Assembly (NCBI RefSeq): GCF_029846175.1
Contig: NZ_JARWAC010000015.1
Span: forward strand, 124,001-188,000
Reading direction: 5' to 3'
Source: Sphaerisporangium sp. TRM90804
GTDB lineage: Bacteria > Actinomycetota > Actinomycetes > Streptosporangiales > Streptosporangiaceae
Length of the DNA: 64,000 nt
Positions 1 to 8,676 of the stretch are shown one piece after another. The translations under genes and the position numbers were made by a program. The notes beneath the pieces are model-generated. The model was given only the letters and a program-made list of their open reading frames with translations. It made no database searches and was not told where the DNA came from. Position 1 is the first letter of the stretch. The number at the start of each line of letters is the position of its first letter.

Positions 1-353
1 TCGGCGTACCCGGCCGGATGAGCGATGGCGTCCTGGGCGGCCAGCGCCATCACCAGAGCAGGCGCATCCCCCGCGGCGAGAAACGGGAGCAGACCCATCG
101 CGAGCTGGCCATCGGTCAGTTCGGCGTGCCGGGTCGCCGTCCAGCCCTGCGGGACACCATGGTCATCGACCAGGCGGACGACGAGCCATGCCGGGTAAGT
201 CTGGTGGATCGCTTTGATCTGACGTTCGACCAACTCGGCCAGTTCGGGAATCACCGGGCGCTGACGAGGGCTCGGCGACCGGCCGGTGGTCTTCGGGAAG
301 TACCCGCCCACCGAGATGCTCGCGCTCGGCGAGAAGCCGTACGGGTCGGTCAC
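1..353 (-). CDS. Hypothetical protein, N-terminal part, cut by window edge
   Basis: An open frame of 117 codons runs off the left edge with no stop, so only the N-terminal part is present. It begins MTDPYGFSPSASISVGGYF and continues with a stretch reading ELAELVERQIKAIHQTYPAW. The start is GTG at 353-351; it shares the four bases GTGA with the stop codon of the upstream gene (350-682), a translational-coupling arrangement that argues for a real gene and for this start. I do not recognise a family. It is probably a two-gene operon with its neighbour. Confidence 0.6.
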   Translation of the reverse strand, partial: MTDPYGFSPSASISVGGYFPKTTGRSPSPRQRPVIPELAELVERQIKAIHQTYPAWLVVRLVDDHGVPQGWTATRHAELTDGQLAMGLLPFLAAGDAPALVMALAAQDAIAHPAGYA

Positions 354-682
354 GCCGCACCCCGCCGGGCCACTGACCGGAACATCTTCCCCAGCTCGGC
401 CTCCCGCATCAAGCCCCGTAACTCGTCCACGGTGGCCGAAGCGACACGCACCGGCTCAGCAGCCCACCGCGCGAACGCGACGAACTCGCGGGTCCACTCG
501 CCGTAGAGGATCAGCCAGCCGGGCTCCATGCGATCGAGCTGCGCGGCGGCGGCCTTCTTGACCTGGTCGAACCGGCGAGAGACGAACTGGTCGGGCAGCA
601 CCCCGTCGCGGTGCCGGCCGCCGGGAGGCTTGGACACACGTGATGGGGCGCCTACCGTATTGGTGAATTCAGGCTTTCCCAT
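350..682 (-). CDS. Small hypothetical protein (110 aa)
   Basis: The start is taken as ATG at 682 because GAGGTG lies seven bases upstream; a GTG at 697 would add five residues but has its AGGAA directly against it. The central part (AAQLDRMEPGWLILYGEWTR) resembles short actinomycete proteins often found beside HTH regulators, but I cannot name a function. It ends in a GTGA overlap with the next gene. No signal peptide or membrane segment is visible. Its upstream gap (683-952) shows no gene. Confidence 0.6.
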   Translation of the reverse strand: MGKPEFTNTVGAPSRVSKPPGGRHRDGVLPDQFVSRRFDQVKKAAAAQLDRMEPGWLILYGEWTREFVAFARWAAEPVRVASATVDELRGLMREAELGKMFRSVARRGAA

Positions 683-952
683 GGGGCAGCACCTCACTTC
701 CTGCGGTATGTCGTGCGCTCGCTCCGATCGACGATGATCGGCGAATCGTGCTGCGGTAGGTGATGAAGCGTGGCTAGGCCGATGTGCCGGGGCACGCGAA
801 CGACGTCCCGTCCGACTGCGTCTGGGATACGTCAGCGGGGATCCGCCAAATGCACGGTCACAGCCTTGTCCATCACGTGGACATGTCGACGGTACGCACG
901 AAGACGGGGGACCACCCGAACAGTCAGTTCGGATAACCCGTGGTTCGGCAGG

Positions 953-2161
953 TCAAGGTACTTGCAGACGCTGTGCGAGCGCGTTGACCTGCCGTCGATA
1001 CGTGGGCCGAACACGGCGCCGCAGGCGAGTGATGATGTCCTGGGCGAGAGGGCTTCGAGTCAGGTCTTCCGGAGCCAGTCGCTCCAGGTCCAACAGGTGA
1101 ACCAGCACTGCGGGGTCTTCGCGTCGGATGTCGTGGCAGCGAGCCACTTCGAGCTGGAACGTGAAACGGCGCTCGATGGAGGGGAGCCGACTGGCATCGA
1201 TCTGATCCGCGAGGCGCAGCGCTTCGGCGGCTTTGCCTGCCTCCATGTCGATGCTCATGCTGTGCAACTCCACGTTCGTCGGTCCGAAGACGGTCCACAT
1301 GACGTTGCCTTCGCCCGCTTGCTGAGCCTGTGCCGTGGCCCGGGTGAACAGACGATCTCGAGCTTTGGTCCAGCGCTTACGGCGGGAATCGGCGACGACC
1401 GCGATCAGTTCCAGTGCGCCCGCAAGAGCGACCGCGTTCGCGTCCTCAGGCGCCGCCTGGGCAAGCTGCCGGATTCCCAGAGCCGCGATCTGCTCCGCCG
1501 CCTCATGCTCGGCACTCGCGAGGAGGACATGTCCGAGATTCCATCGCGCGGCACCGATTCGAATGGGATCATCAGCTTCCTCTGCGGCACGCAGCGCACG
1601 GTCGGCGGCCATGAGGGACAAGTCGACACGGCCGACACGGCGGCAGTAGGACCGGAGCATGAAGTACAGGTCGGCTGCCACGCGCTGCACTTCACGCCGT
1701 GCGGAATCGTCAGCGCCGAGCCGAACCGCCTGAACGGCACGTTCGAGGTCGCTGATCAGGCCGGGCAGGACGGCTGCCGCATCGGTGAACCGGGTCGGAC
1801 TGGTCTGCCACATGCGCCATGCCGCCTCGACGCGGTCTCGAAGAAGGGCGGTCGGCGTCGGCTCGGGACCGCAGGGCAAGCGGTAGCCCAACAAGGCACT
1901 TACGACATGCGGGTCCACGTCGGCAGCCCTGGCGGGGGGTTCACTTCGGTTCAACTCACCCAGCAAAGCCGACATCGGCACGCCGAGCTCGACCGCGAGA
2001 GAGTGCAAAACCGGCAGGGACGGCACCTTGAGACCGCGCTCGATCTGCGACAGATACTCCTCGGTGATCCCGCACAGTCCGGCGACCGCAGCCTGCTTAC
2101 GTTGCTTCTTTTCGCGCCAGTAGCGAACCCGTTCGCCAATCGGGAGGTTGGGTGAACCCAT
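953..2161 (-). CDS. XRE-family regulator with C-terminal TPR-like region
   Basis: 402 residues. Residues about 8-65 form a Cro/CI helix-turn-helix (RKQAAVAGLCGITEEYLSQI), followed by about 330 residues of alanine-rich helices of the TPR-like kind usual in actinomycete XRE regulators. ATG at 2161 is chosen because AGAGG precedes it at normal distance and the extra upstream residues of the longer frame look non-coding. It is divergent from the HAD hydrolase gene at 2275 with a 113-base shared promoter region, so it may regulate that gene. Ligand unknown. Confidence 0.8.
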   Translation of the reverse strand: MGSPNLPIGERVRYWREKKQRKQAAVAGLCGITEEYLSQIERGLKVPSLPVLHSLAVELGVPMSALLGELNRSEPPARAADVDPHVVSALLGYRLPCGPEPTPTALLRDRVEAAWRMWQTSPTRFTDAAAVLPGLISDLERAVQAVRLGADDSARREVQRVAADLYFMLRSYCRRVGRVDLSLMAADRALRAAEEADDPIRIGAARWNLGHVLLASAEHEAAEQIAALGIRQLAQAAPEDANAVALAGALELIAVVADSRRKRWTKARDRLFTRATAQAQQAGEGNVMWTVFGPTNVELHSMSIDMEAGKAAEALRLADQIDASRLPSIERRFTFQLEVARCHDIRREDPAVLVHLLDLERLAPEDLTRSPLAQDIITRLRRRVRPTYRRQVNALAQRLQVP

Positions 2162-2274
2162 CCCGGCAACCTCTTCTCGCTGATGCGTTGAGCTGGACCG
2201 TAGGAAGATCGGCGTGAGGAGACCCGTGTCCGTATGACAGTCTGACCCCTCGGGGGTCGCGGCAGGAGGAGAAC

Positions 2275-2991
2275 ATGTCGGCTCGTCGGATTGTGCTCTG
2301 GGACATCGACCACACACTCGTGGACACCCGGGGAGTCGGCCGCGAGTTCTCCGCGGAGGCTTTCAAGAAGACCACCGGCGTTCCGATGCGGCAGCAGGCG
2401 AAAGTGGACGGGATCACCGAATCGGTGATCTTCAGGGAGACGGCGAAACTGCACGGCCTGACAACAGATCGGAGCGATTTCGAAAGGTTCGCCGAAGCTC
2501 TCGCCGAGACGCACAGGGCAAGGTCGGCGGAACTGCGTGAGCGCGGATACGCGCTACCTGGAGCGGCAGTCGCGCTTGATGCGCTCGCCGAACTCCCCGG
2601 CGTCGTCCAAACCGTACTGACGGGCAATGTTCGTCAGGTGGCCCGAATCAAGATGGAATTGTTTGGACTTGATAGGCATGTCACATGGCCCATCGGCGCC
2701 TTCGGCGAAGATGACGATGTACGTGCGGAACTGGTGCGTATCGCATTGGGGCGAGCGAGCTTCGAGTTCGGCGAGCCCGCCACCCCGGCGAATGCGATTC
2801 TCATCGGGGATACCCCTGCCGATGTCGAAGCCGGCCAGGAGGCCGGGGTCACGGTGATCGCGGTGGCGTCGGGGCGCAGTTCGGTGGACGACCTGCGTCG
2901 AGCCGGGGCCGACCATGTTCTGCCGAGCCTTGTCGACACGGCTTCCCTGATAGCACTCGTGAACAACGACGGGAAACGTCCGTCCGGGTGA
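2275..2991 (+). CDS. HAD-superfamily hydrolase (phosphatase type)
   Basis: 238 residues with the haloacid dehalogenase motifs in order: motif I DIDHT (nucleophile D10, acid/base D12), motif II LTGN (115-118) and motif IV GDTPADVEAG (178-187). A helical cap region lies between motifs I and II, as in phosphoglycolate-phosphatase-like members. The enzyme should hydrolyse a phosphorylated small molecule in the cytoplasm; the substrate cannot be told from sequence. GCAGGAGGAG stands just upstream of the ATG. The divergent XRE gene is the likely regulator. Confidence 0.85.
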   Translation: MSARRIVLWDIDHTLVDTRGVGREFSAEAFKKTTGVPMRQQAKVDGITESVIFRETAKLHGLTTDRSDFERFAEALAETHRARSAELRERGYALPGAAVALDALAELPGVVQTVLTGNVRQVARIKMELFGLDRHVTWPIGAFGEDDDVRAELVRIALGRASFEFGEPATPANAILIGDTPADVEAGQEAGVTVIAVASGRSSVDDLRRAGADHVLPSLVDTASLIALVNNDGKRPSG

Positions 2992-3155
2992 GGCGCAGGC
3001 CGGCGACACGTCCCAGGGCGGCGACCAGGCGGCGTGCGCGATGGCGGGTCGAGGCCCGGTGAGGGGCGCCCTCGACAGGCTGCGCCGAAGGCACCATTTC
3101 CGAGGGGGCGCTGGGAAGGCGTGGCGTCGGCGGAGGAACGGGCCGAGTGAGCTGG

Positions 3156-4088
3156 TCAGTGTTGGGGGATCGGTTCGCGGATGGGGTGGAAGGCCTCGGT
3201 CGCCGGGTTCAGGCATTCGATGAAGCGGCGCAGGACGGGCGAGCGGTCGTTGGAGCGCCAGAGGACCGCCGAGGTGATCTGGGTGGTGGGGCCCGTCAGG
3301 GGGACGAAGGAGACGCCCTCTCCGCGCAGGGCCCGGGTGGAGGCGGGGACGAGGGCCACGCCGAGGCCCGCGGCGACGATCATGAGCTGGGTGGAGAGCT
3401 CGCCGACCTGGTGGGCGATGTGCGGGGCGAAACCGGCTAGGCGGCACATCTCGTTCAGGGTCTCGTGCCACTCGGCGCAGCCCTGCGGTTCGAGGACGAC
3501 GAAGCCTTCGTCCGACAGCTCCGCGAGGTCGAGCGTCGGCCGGGCGGCGAGCGGATGATCGGCGCGAAGGGCGGCGACGAACGGCTCGACCGACAGCTCG
3601 CGGCTCCCCAGGCCGGGCGAGCAGGGGAACAGGCCGAGCCTGGCGACGAAGGCGACGTCCACCACGTCGTCGTCCAGCGGCTGCGACCGGCCGCCCTGCG
3701 CCAGCTCGCTCAGCTCCACCTGCACGTCGGAGTAGCGCTCACGGAAACCGGCCAGCATGGCGAGGAAGGCCCCCGACGACGTGCTCGGCGTGTAGCCCAC
3801 GCGCAGCCGGCCCAGCTCGCCGCGTTGCGCGCGCCGGGCCACCGACCGCGCCGTCTCGGCCTGTGCCAGCGTGCGGCGGGCCTCGACGAGGAACAGCTCC
3901 CCCACGTCGCTCAGCCGGGTGCGGCGCCGCTCGCGGACGAGCAGCTCGACCCCGAGCGACGCCTCCAGCCGCTGGATCTGCTGGGACAAGGCGGGCTGGG
4001 CGATGCGCAGGCGTTCGGCCGCCCGGCCGAAGTGCAGCTCCTCGGCGACGGCGACGAAGCCTTCGAGGTGCCGCAGGTCGAAGTTCAT
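3156..4088 (-). CDS. LysR-family transcriptional regulator
   Basis: 310 residues. The N-terminal winged HTH (about 1-60, with AERLRIAQPALSQQIQRLEA) is classic LysR; the rest is a periplasmic-binding-protein-like effector domain. It is divergent from the SDR/MFS operon at 4160, the usual LysR target arrangement, with only 71 bases between the two starts and a perfect palindrome inside them. It therefore probably controls the SDR dehydrogenase and the linked exporter in response to a small molecule. Confidence 0.9.
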   Translation of the reverse strand: MNFDLRHLEGFVAVAEELHFGRAAERLRIAQPALSQQIQRLEASLGVELLVRERRRTRLSDVGELFLVEARRTLAQAETARSVARRAQRGELGRLRVGYTPSTSSGAFLAMLAGFRERYSDVQVELSELAQGGRSQPLDDDVVDVAFVARLGLFPCSPGLGSRELSVEPFVAALRADHPLAARPTLDLAELSDEGFVVLEPQGCAEWHETLNEMCRLAGFAPHIAHQVGELSTQLMIVAAGLGVALVPASTRALRGEGVSFVPLTGPTTQITSAVLWRSNDRSPVLRRFIECLNPATEAFHPIREPIPQH

Positions 4089-4110
4089 GCGTCCAGCTTA
4101 TCGATCTATC

Positions 4111-4123
4111 AAGATTCAATCTT
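4111..4123. promoter_or_regulatory. Perfect palindrome, candidate LysR operator
   Basis: AAGATT-C-AATCTT is a 6+1+6 perfect inverted repeat lying midway between the divergent starts of the LysR gene (4088) and the SDR gene (4160). Position and symmetry suit a regulator binding site. That LysR is the protein binding it is inference. Confidence 0.5.
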
Positions 4124-4159
4124 TGACCATATGGATCAGGTCTGGTTAACGTCCAGAGC

Positions 4160-4942
4160 ATGAGCACTGAGACCCTTCCCGCCACGACCGGCCCGGGCCG
4201 TCTCGCTGGCCGATCCACCCTCGTCACCGGCGCCACGTCCGGAATCGGCGAGGCCGTAGCACGGGCGTTCGCGCGCGAGGGCGCGTCGGTCACGCTCGTG
4301 GGCAGGCGTGCCGAGCTCGGGGAGCGCATCGCCGAGGAGATCACCGCGGCGGGCGGCCGGGCCCACTTCATCGCGGCCGACCTCACCGTGCGGGCGGAGC
4401 GGGAGGCCGCGGTTTCCGGCGCGGTCACGGCGTTCGGCGGGCTGGACATCCTGATCAACAACGCCGCCGCCTTCGGCGCGGGGCCCACCGAAAGCGTCAC
4501 CGAGGACGAGTTCGACCGCGTCGTCTCGCTCAACTACAAGGCCACCTACTTCGTCACCCAGGCCGCCCTGCCGCACCTGCTGCGGCGGCGCGGCGGCAAG
4601 ATCGTCAACGTGGGGAGCATCGGGACGATCAAGAGCTGGGCCGGCACGTCGGTGTACAACTCGTCGAAGGCGGCGCTGGACAACCTCACGCAGACGTGGG
4701 CCCACGAGTTCGGCCCCCAGGGTCTGAACGTCAACGTGGTCAGCCCCGCCATGGTCGACGCGCCGATGTCCCTGCCGGTGCGCGCCCACGTCGACGTGGA
4801 GACCCAGATCCTCCCCACCATCCCGGCCGGCCGCATCGCCACCGTGGACGACGTCGTCGCCGCCACGCTCTTCCTGGCGAGCGCCGAGGCCGACTACCTG
4901 CACGGCGTCCGCATGCCCATCGACGGCGGACTCACCGCGTGA
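4160..4942 (+). CDS. Short-chain dehydrogenase/reductase (SDR)
   Basis: 260 residues of a classical SDR. The dinucleotide-binding TGATSGIG is at 23-30, the NNA motif near 100-103, and the catalytic S153, Y166 and K170 (YNSSK) are in place. The acidic/basic pattern after the glycine motif (LVGRR) suggests NADP(H), which is inference. Substrate unknown. It ends in a 4-base GTGA overlap with the MFS exporter gene, so the two are co-translated; the divergent LysR gene is the probable regulator. Confidence 0.9.
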   Translation: MSTETLPATTGPGRLAGRSTLVTGATSGIGEAVARAFAREGASVTLVGRRAELGERIAEEITAAGGRAHFIAADLTVRAEREAAVSGAVTAFGGLDILINNAAAFGAGPTESVTEDEFDRVVSLNYKATYFVTQAALPHLLRRRGGKIVNVGSIGTIKSWAGTSVYNSSKAALDNLTQTWAHEFGPQGLNVNVVSPAMVDAPMSLPVRAHVDVETQILPTIPAGRIATVDDVVAATLFLASAEADYLHGVRMPIDGGLTA

Positions 4943-6693
4943 CCACCCCGCCACCGGACGACGTCCAGGCGACGGACCGCGCCCCCCGTCCGGCGGACGC
5001 CACGGACACGGACGGCGGCGACCGCACCACGCACGCAGAGCCCCAAGCCGGCCATGAGCGCCGTCCGACCGGCTTCCAGGGCGCCGGCGGGGACGGCACC
5101 GCGGACGGCGACGGCCAGGCGAGCCTTGACCATCCCCCGACCGGAGCCCGGGACACGGCGGCCGGGGAGGCCGGTGTCGGGGTGCTCCTCCTCGTGTGCA
5201 CGGTGCAGTTCATGGTCGTCCTGGACGCCACGATCGCCAACGTGGCGCTGCCCGCCATCGGGACCGACCTGTCCATGACGCCCGCCGACCTGCAGTACGT
5301 CGTCACGCTGTACGCCGCGACCTTCGGCGGCCTGCTCCTGCTGGCCGGTCGCGCGGGCGACCTGCTGGGACGCCGCCGCCTGTTCGTCACGGGCACGGCG
5401 GTGTTCTCGGCGGCGTCGGCGGCGTGCGGGCTCTCCCCAACGTCCGGCGTGCTGCTGGCGGCGCGGGTGGCGCAGGGGCTCGGCGCCGCGCTGATCTCCG
5501 CGACGGCTCTGGCGCTGCTCCTGATCGCCTTCGCGGAGGGCGCCCGGCGCGACCGCGCGCTGGGCGTCTGGAGCGGCATGGGAGCCACCGGCGCCGGGGC
5601 AGGGCTGGTGCTCGGCGGCGTCCTCACCGACACCCTGGGCTGGCCGGCGGTCTTCCTGGTCAACGTCCCGCTGGGCGTGATCGCCATCGCCGCGTCCAGG
5701 ATCCTGCCCGCCGACCGGCCGTCCCGCCGCGCCGACGCCCCGCCGGCGACGGAAACGCGGGCCGACGCGCCGGGACGCCCCGGGGCACTCGCCGCGCCGA
5801 CCGGCGACGCGAGCGGGGCACGAACGCCCGCCGGGAACGGCACCCGCCGCCTCTCGCGCGCCACCCGGGCCGGTGTCGACGTTCCGGGCGCGGTGACGGC
5901 CACGCTGGGCATCGGGTCGCTGATCTACGGGGTGACCGAGGCGCAGCGGAGCGGCCCGTCCTCGGCGTCCGCCGCCTCGTCACTCGCCGTGTCGGCCGTC
6001 CTGCTCACGAGCTTCGTGCTGATCCAGCGGCGGTCGCCCGTGCCGATGATCCCGCCGCGTCTCCTGGCGCACCGCACGATCGCGAGCGGGAACCTGGCGA
6101 CCCTCTGCATAGCCGGCGTCTGCTCCGCCCAGAACTTCTTCCTGATGCTGTACATGATGGGCGTGCTGAACTACTCGCCACTCCAGACCGGCCTGGCCGT
6201 CGCCCCCACCAGCGTCATGGCGCTGGCGGGCGGCATCCTGGCGCCCCGCCTGACCGCCCGGATGCCGGCCAGGTTCGTCGCGGCCACGGGGCTGGCCCTG
6301 GCCTGCCTGGGCGAGGTGATGCTCATCCGCATCGGCGCCGACAGCACCTACCTCGCCGATCTGCTGCCCGGCCTGCTGGTGTTCGGCCTCGGGCTGGGGC
6401 CGGCGTTCGTCGGGTGCAGCATCCTGGCGACGACCGGCGGCCGGCCCGGGGAGCAGGGCGTCCTGTCGGGCATCCTGAACACCTTCCAGCAGGTCGGCGT
6501 GGCGGTCGGCGTGGCCGCGATGGTCGCCGGGGCGACCGCGTGGACCGCCGCCCACACCGGCGCGGGCCCGGTGGCCGCCCTGGTCGAGGGCTACGCCTTC
6601 GGCCTGCTGCTCACCGCCGTGGTGGCCGCGGCGGGCGCCCTGTTCGTCCTCACCCTCGGCCGCCCGAGCAGAAACGCCACCGGCTCACAGTGA
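4939..6693 (+). CDS. MFS drug-efflux transporter, DHA2 (EmrB/QacA) family
   Basis: 584 residues starting at GTG 4939, inside the stop of the SDR gene. After a hydrophilic N-terminal tail of about 75 residues rich in Asp, Thr and Gly, the transmembrane part opens with QFMVVLDATIANVALPAIG, the hallmark of 14-helix DHA2 proton-driven exporters, and GDLLGRRR is the loop 2-3 motif. A hydrophilic loop rich in Ala, Asp and Arg splits the protein near its middle. Coupling to the SDR gene suggests export of, or resistance to, a compound the reductase modifies. Confidence 0.85.
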   Translation: MTTPPPDDVQATDRAPRPADATDTDGGDRTTHAEPQAGHERRPTGFQGAGGDGTADGDGQASLDHPPTGARDTAAGEAGVGVLLLVCTVQFMVVLDATIANVALPAIGTDLSMTPADLQYVVTLYAATFGGLLLLAGRAGDLLGRRRLFVTGTAVFSAASAACGLSPTSGVLLAARVAQGLGAALISATALALLLIAFAEGARRDRALGVWSGMGATGAGAGLVLGGVLTDTLGWPAVFLVNVPLGVIAIAASRILPADRPSRRADAPPATETRADAPGRPGALAAPTGDASGARTPAGNGTRRLSRATRAGVDVPGAVTATLGIGSLIYGVTEAQRSGPSSASAASSLAVSAVLLTSFVLIQRRSPVPMIPPRLLAHRTIASGNLATLCIAGVCSAQNFFLMLYMMGVLNYSPLQTGLAVAPTSVMALAGGILAPRLTARMPARFVAATGLALACLGEVMLIRIGADSTYLADLLPGLLVFGLGLGPAFVGCSILATTGGRPGEQGVLSGILNTFQQVGVAVGVAAMVAGATAWTAAHTGAGPVAALVEGYAFGLLLTAVVAAAGALFVLTLGRPSRNATGSQ

Positions 6694-6815
6694 CCAGGCG
6701 CTCGCCCTCACCCAGGGCCGCCCCAGCGAGGAGCCCACCGGCTGACACTGACGGGCGCTCGCCCTCCCCAAGGTCGCCCGAGTAGAAGCGCCACCCGCTC
6801 ACACCGACCGGGCGA
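6677..6815. repeat. Tandem repeat (about 57 bp, 2.4 copies) across two convergent gene ends
   Basis: Three imperfect copies start at 6677, 6735 and 6791, each opening with CCACCGGCT or CCACCCGCT followed by CACA(G/C) or GACAC and a GCGCTCGCCCTC block (truncated in the third). The first copy contains the stop of the MFS gene (6693) and the third contains the stop of the SUMF1-like gene (6799), so the repeat has shaped both C-termini. Confidence 0.7.
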
Positions 6816-7485
6816 GCCGGAAGCCGAGGTCGTCGATGTGGAAGGTGGGGTGGCTCTTGCGGCGGCACGACGCCCGGCACGCCCGGGGCAGGTCGCCCCA
6901 GCCCCCGCCGCGGAACACGCGGTACGGCCCGTAGACGCCGGGGTCGTAGACGTCCCAGCACCACTCCCACACGTTGCCGATCATGTCGTAGAGCCCCCAC
7001 GCGTTCGGCGCCCGGGTGGCGACGTCGTGCGCCCGGCCACCGGAGTTCCCCCGGTGCCAGGCGATCTCGTCCAGCTCCCCGTAACGGACGCCCGGCGAAC
7101 CGGCCCGGCACGCGTACTCCCACTCCGCCTCGGACGGCAGCCGGTACCCCCCGGCCCCCGGGTCGCAGACCACGTCCAGCCCGTCCCGGTCGTCCCCCAT
7201 CGAGTAACACGGCGAGAGCCTTGCCTCCCGCGAGACGAGATTGCAGAACCGCACGGCCTCCAGCCACGACACCTCGCTGACCGGCACCCGAGCCCTCGCC
7301 GCCCCGGCGGCCTCCCCACCCAGAACGCCCTCGTACAGCTCGCGGGTCACGGGATACGCCCCCAGCCGGAACCCCTCGACCTCGACGTTCCAGCTCCGCC
7401 TGGTGCCCTCGTCGTGCAGGAGGATCCGCCCGGCGGGAATCCCCACCATGTCCTCCCCCACCACCTGCGCCGGCGATCGCGTCAC
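6799..7485 (-). CDS. SUMF1/formylglycine-generating-enzyme-fold protein
   Basis: 228 residues covering one FGE-sulfatase (SUMF1/EgtB/PvdO) domain: an N-terminal IPAG turn, PVTRELYE, then PVSEVSWLEAVRFCN, YRLPSEAEWEYACRAG, NAWGLYDMIGNVWEW, and a final FRGGGWGD...GFRLA. The C-terminal cysteines occur as CRASC (spacing C-x3-C), not the C-x4-C pair of true formylglycine-generating enzymes, so that activity is doubtful. GTG at 7485 overlaps the DUF397 stop by four bases, making this the third gene of an XRE-DUF397 operon. The function in this context is unknown. Confidence 0.8.
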   Translation of the reverse strand: MTRSPAQVVGEDMVGIPAGRILLHDEGTRRSWNVEVEGFRLGAYPVTRELYEGVLGGEAAGAARARVPVSEVSWLEAVRFCNLVSREARLSPCYSMGDDRDGLDVVCDPGAGGYRLPSEAEWEYACRAGSPGVRYGELDEIAWHRGNSGGRAHDVATRAPNAWGLYDMIGNVWEWCWDVYDPGVYGPYRVFRGGGWGDLPRACRASCRRKSHPTFHIDDLGFRLARSV

Positions 7486-7670
7486 CGCACCAGCCCCGAC
7501 GCGAGAAAGACCCGCCACTCCTCCGCCCGGACCACGACCACCGGCCCTCCGACGTCCTTACTGTCCCGCACCCCGACCACCCCGACCAGATTCGCCGCCA
7601 CTTCCACGCAGGATCCCCCGTCCGAACCCGACCTGGAGGACTTCCGCCAGCTCGCAGCGCTCAGATCCAC
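7482..7670 (-). CDS. DUF397 protein
   Basis: 62 residues with the DUF397 pattern: WRKSSRSGSDGGSCVEVA near the N-terminus, then VGVRDSKD and a C-terminal EEWRVFLASGL. DUF397 proteins are small partners of WhiJ-like XRE regulators in actinomycetes and are usually encoded next to them, as here. The GTG start at 7670 overlaps the end of the XRE gene by ten bases and its own stop overlaps the SUMF1-like start by four. Confidence 0.9.
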   Translation of the reverse strand: MDLSAASWRKSSRSGSDGGSCVEVAANLVGVVGVRDSKDVGGPVVVVRAEEWRVFLASGLVR

Positions 7671-8488
7671 CTGCTCATCTCCTTACTTATGATTCTCAAG
7701 CTCATGTGCCGAGGCAGCGCCTCCACACGCAACGCGTCGTACCGATCGGTGATCGCCTTCACCGTCTGGGGATCATCGGTGACGGTCCCCTGTATCGAAG
7801 ACTCCGCCCAGACGGTTGTCCAGTGCCCGGGAAGCTCCGTGATCACGAAGGCACTCATCAGACCGCAGGTCGATTGGGCCTCGAAAGGGAGAACCTGGAT
7901 CTTCACCCTAGGGTGCTCCGCGATCTCCAGCAGATACTCCAACTGCCGCCGCATGACGGTGGGGTCACCGATGGGCCGGTGCAGAACGCCCTCGTCGATG
8001 ATGGCCCACACCGTCGGAGGGTCGGCTTTGGTGAGGATGGACTTGCGCTGGAGTCGCGTGGCGAGGCGCTGCTCAAGCAACTCGGGGGTGATCCCCGGTT
8101 CCCCCGCGAGCACGTGCCGCGCGTAGGCCTCGGTCTGCATCAGGCCGTAGACCAGCAGCGGATCCCAGGATCGGACGGCCGTGGCCTCCTGCTCGGCGTC
8201 CAGGCCGTGGCGGAACCATGAGGGCGCGGCGTCCTTCCACCGGTCGGCCATCAGCCACAGCTCGGACAGGGTGCCGTCGAGACGGAAGATCTCATCGCAT
8301 CGCTGGGCGAAGGCCCTCTCAGGCTTGCGTTCGGCCCGTTCCACCATGCCGACCATGCTCGTGGAGAACAGAAGCAGTCGCGCCAGCTGCCCCTGCGTCA
8401 GGCTCGCCGCCACACGATGACGCCTGACCTCGAAGCCGAACCGCGCCAACGGCGAGGCCTCCGGGTTCAATTCCACCGGCTGCGGCAT
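7661..8488 (-). CDS. WhiJ-like XRE regulator (HTH plus DUF5753)
   Basis: 275 residues. Residues about 12-65 are a Cro/CI HTH (AASLTQGQLARLLLFSTSMV), and the remainder is the DUF5753 effector region (DPLLVYGLMQTEAYARHVL; WAIIDEGVLHRPIG). ATG at 8488 is chosen because GGAGGAGGGG lies just upstream. This family, with DUF397 partners, is linked to developmental control in Streptomyces (WhiJ/BldB-type loci). The divergent GHKL ATPase gene is the third typical component. Confidence 0.88.
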   Translation of the reverse strand: MPQPVELNPEASPLARFGFEVRRHRVAASLTQGQLARLLLFSTSMVGMVERAERKPERAFAQRCDEIFRLDGTLSELWLMADRWKDAAPSWFRHGLDAEQEATAVRSWDPLLVYGLMQTEAYARHVLAGEPGITPELLEQRLATRLQRKSILTKADPPTVWAIIDEGVLHRPIGDPTVMRRQLEYLLEIAEHPRVKIQVLPFEAQSTCGLMSAFVITELPGHWTTVWAESSIQGTVTDDPQTVKAITDRYDALRVEALPRHMSLRIISKEMSRWI

Positions 8489-8676
8489 GACCCCTCCTCC
8501 ACTCGCACGGCTTACCACGGCCGCCGCACCCGACCGTGTGTTCATAGTGCAACCATCCGACTCCACAAGGTAATCAAAGAAGTCACGCTGAGAGGAGCAA
8601 ACCAGCAGATGGCATGGGACTCCTCTCGATCTCGCAGGGTTCCCCGTGTCACCTCGACATCGGAACGAGGCGCGAC

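Noticed and set aside
770-2155. 461-codon plus-strand open frame
   Set aside because: It lies opposite the XRE regulator gene, has no family sequence, and reflects the GC-rich codon pattern of the true gene.
6799-7485. Calling the SUMF1-fold protein a true formylglycine-generating enzyme
   Set aside because: The cysteine spacing near the C-terminus (CRASC) does not match the enzyme's active-site pair, and no sulfatase gene is adjacent.
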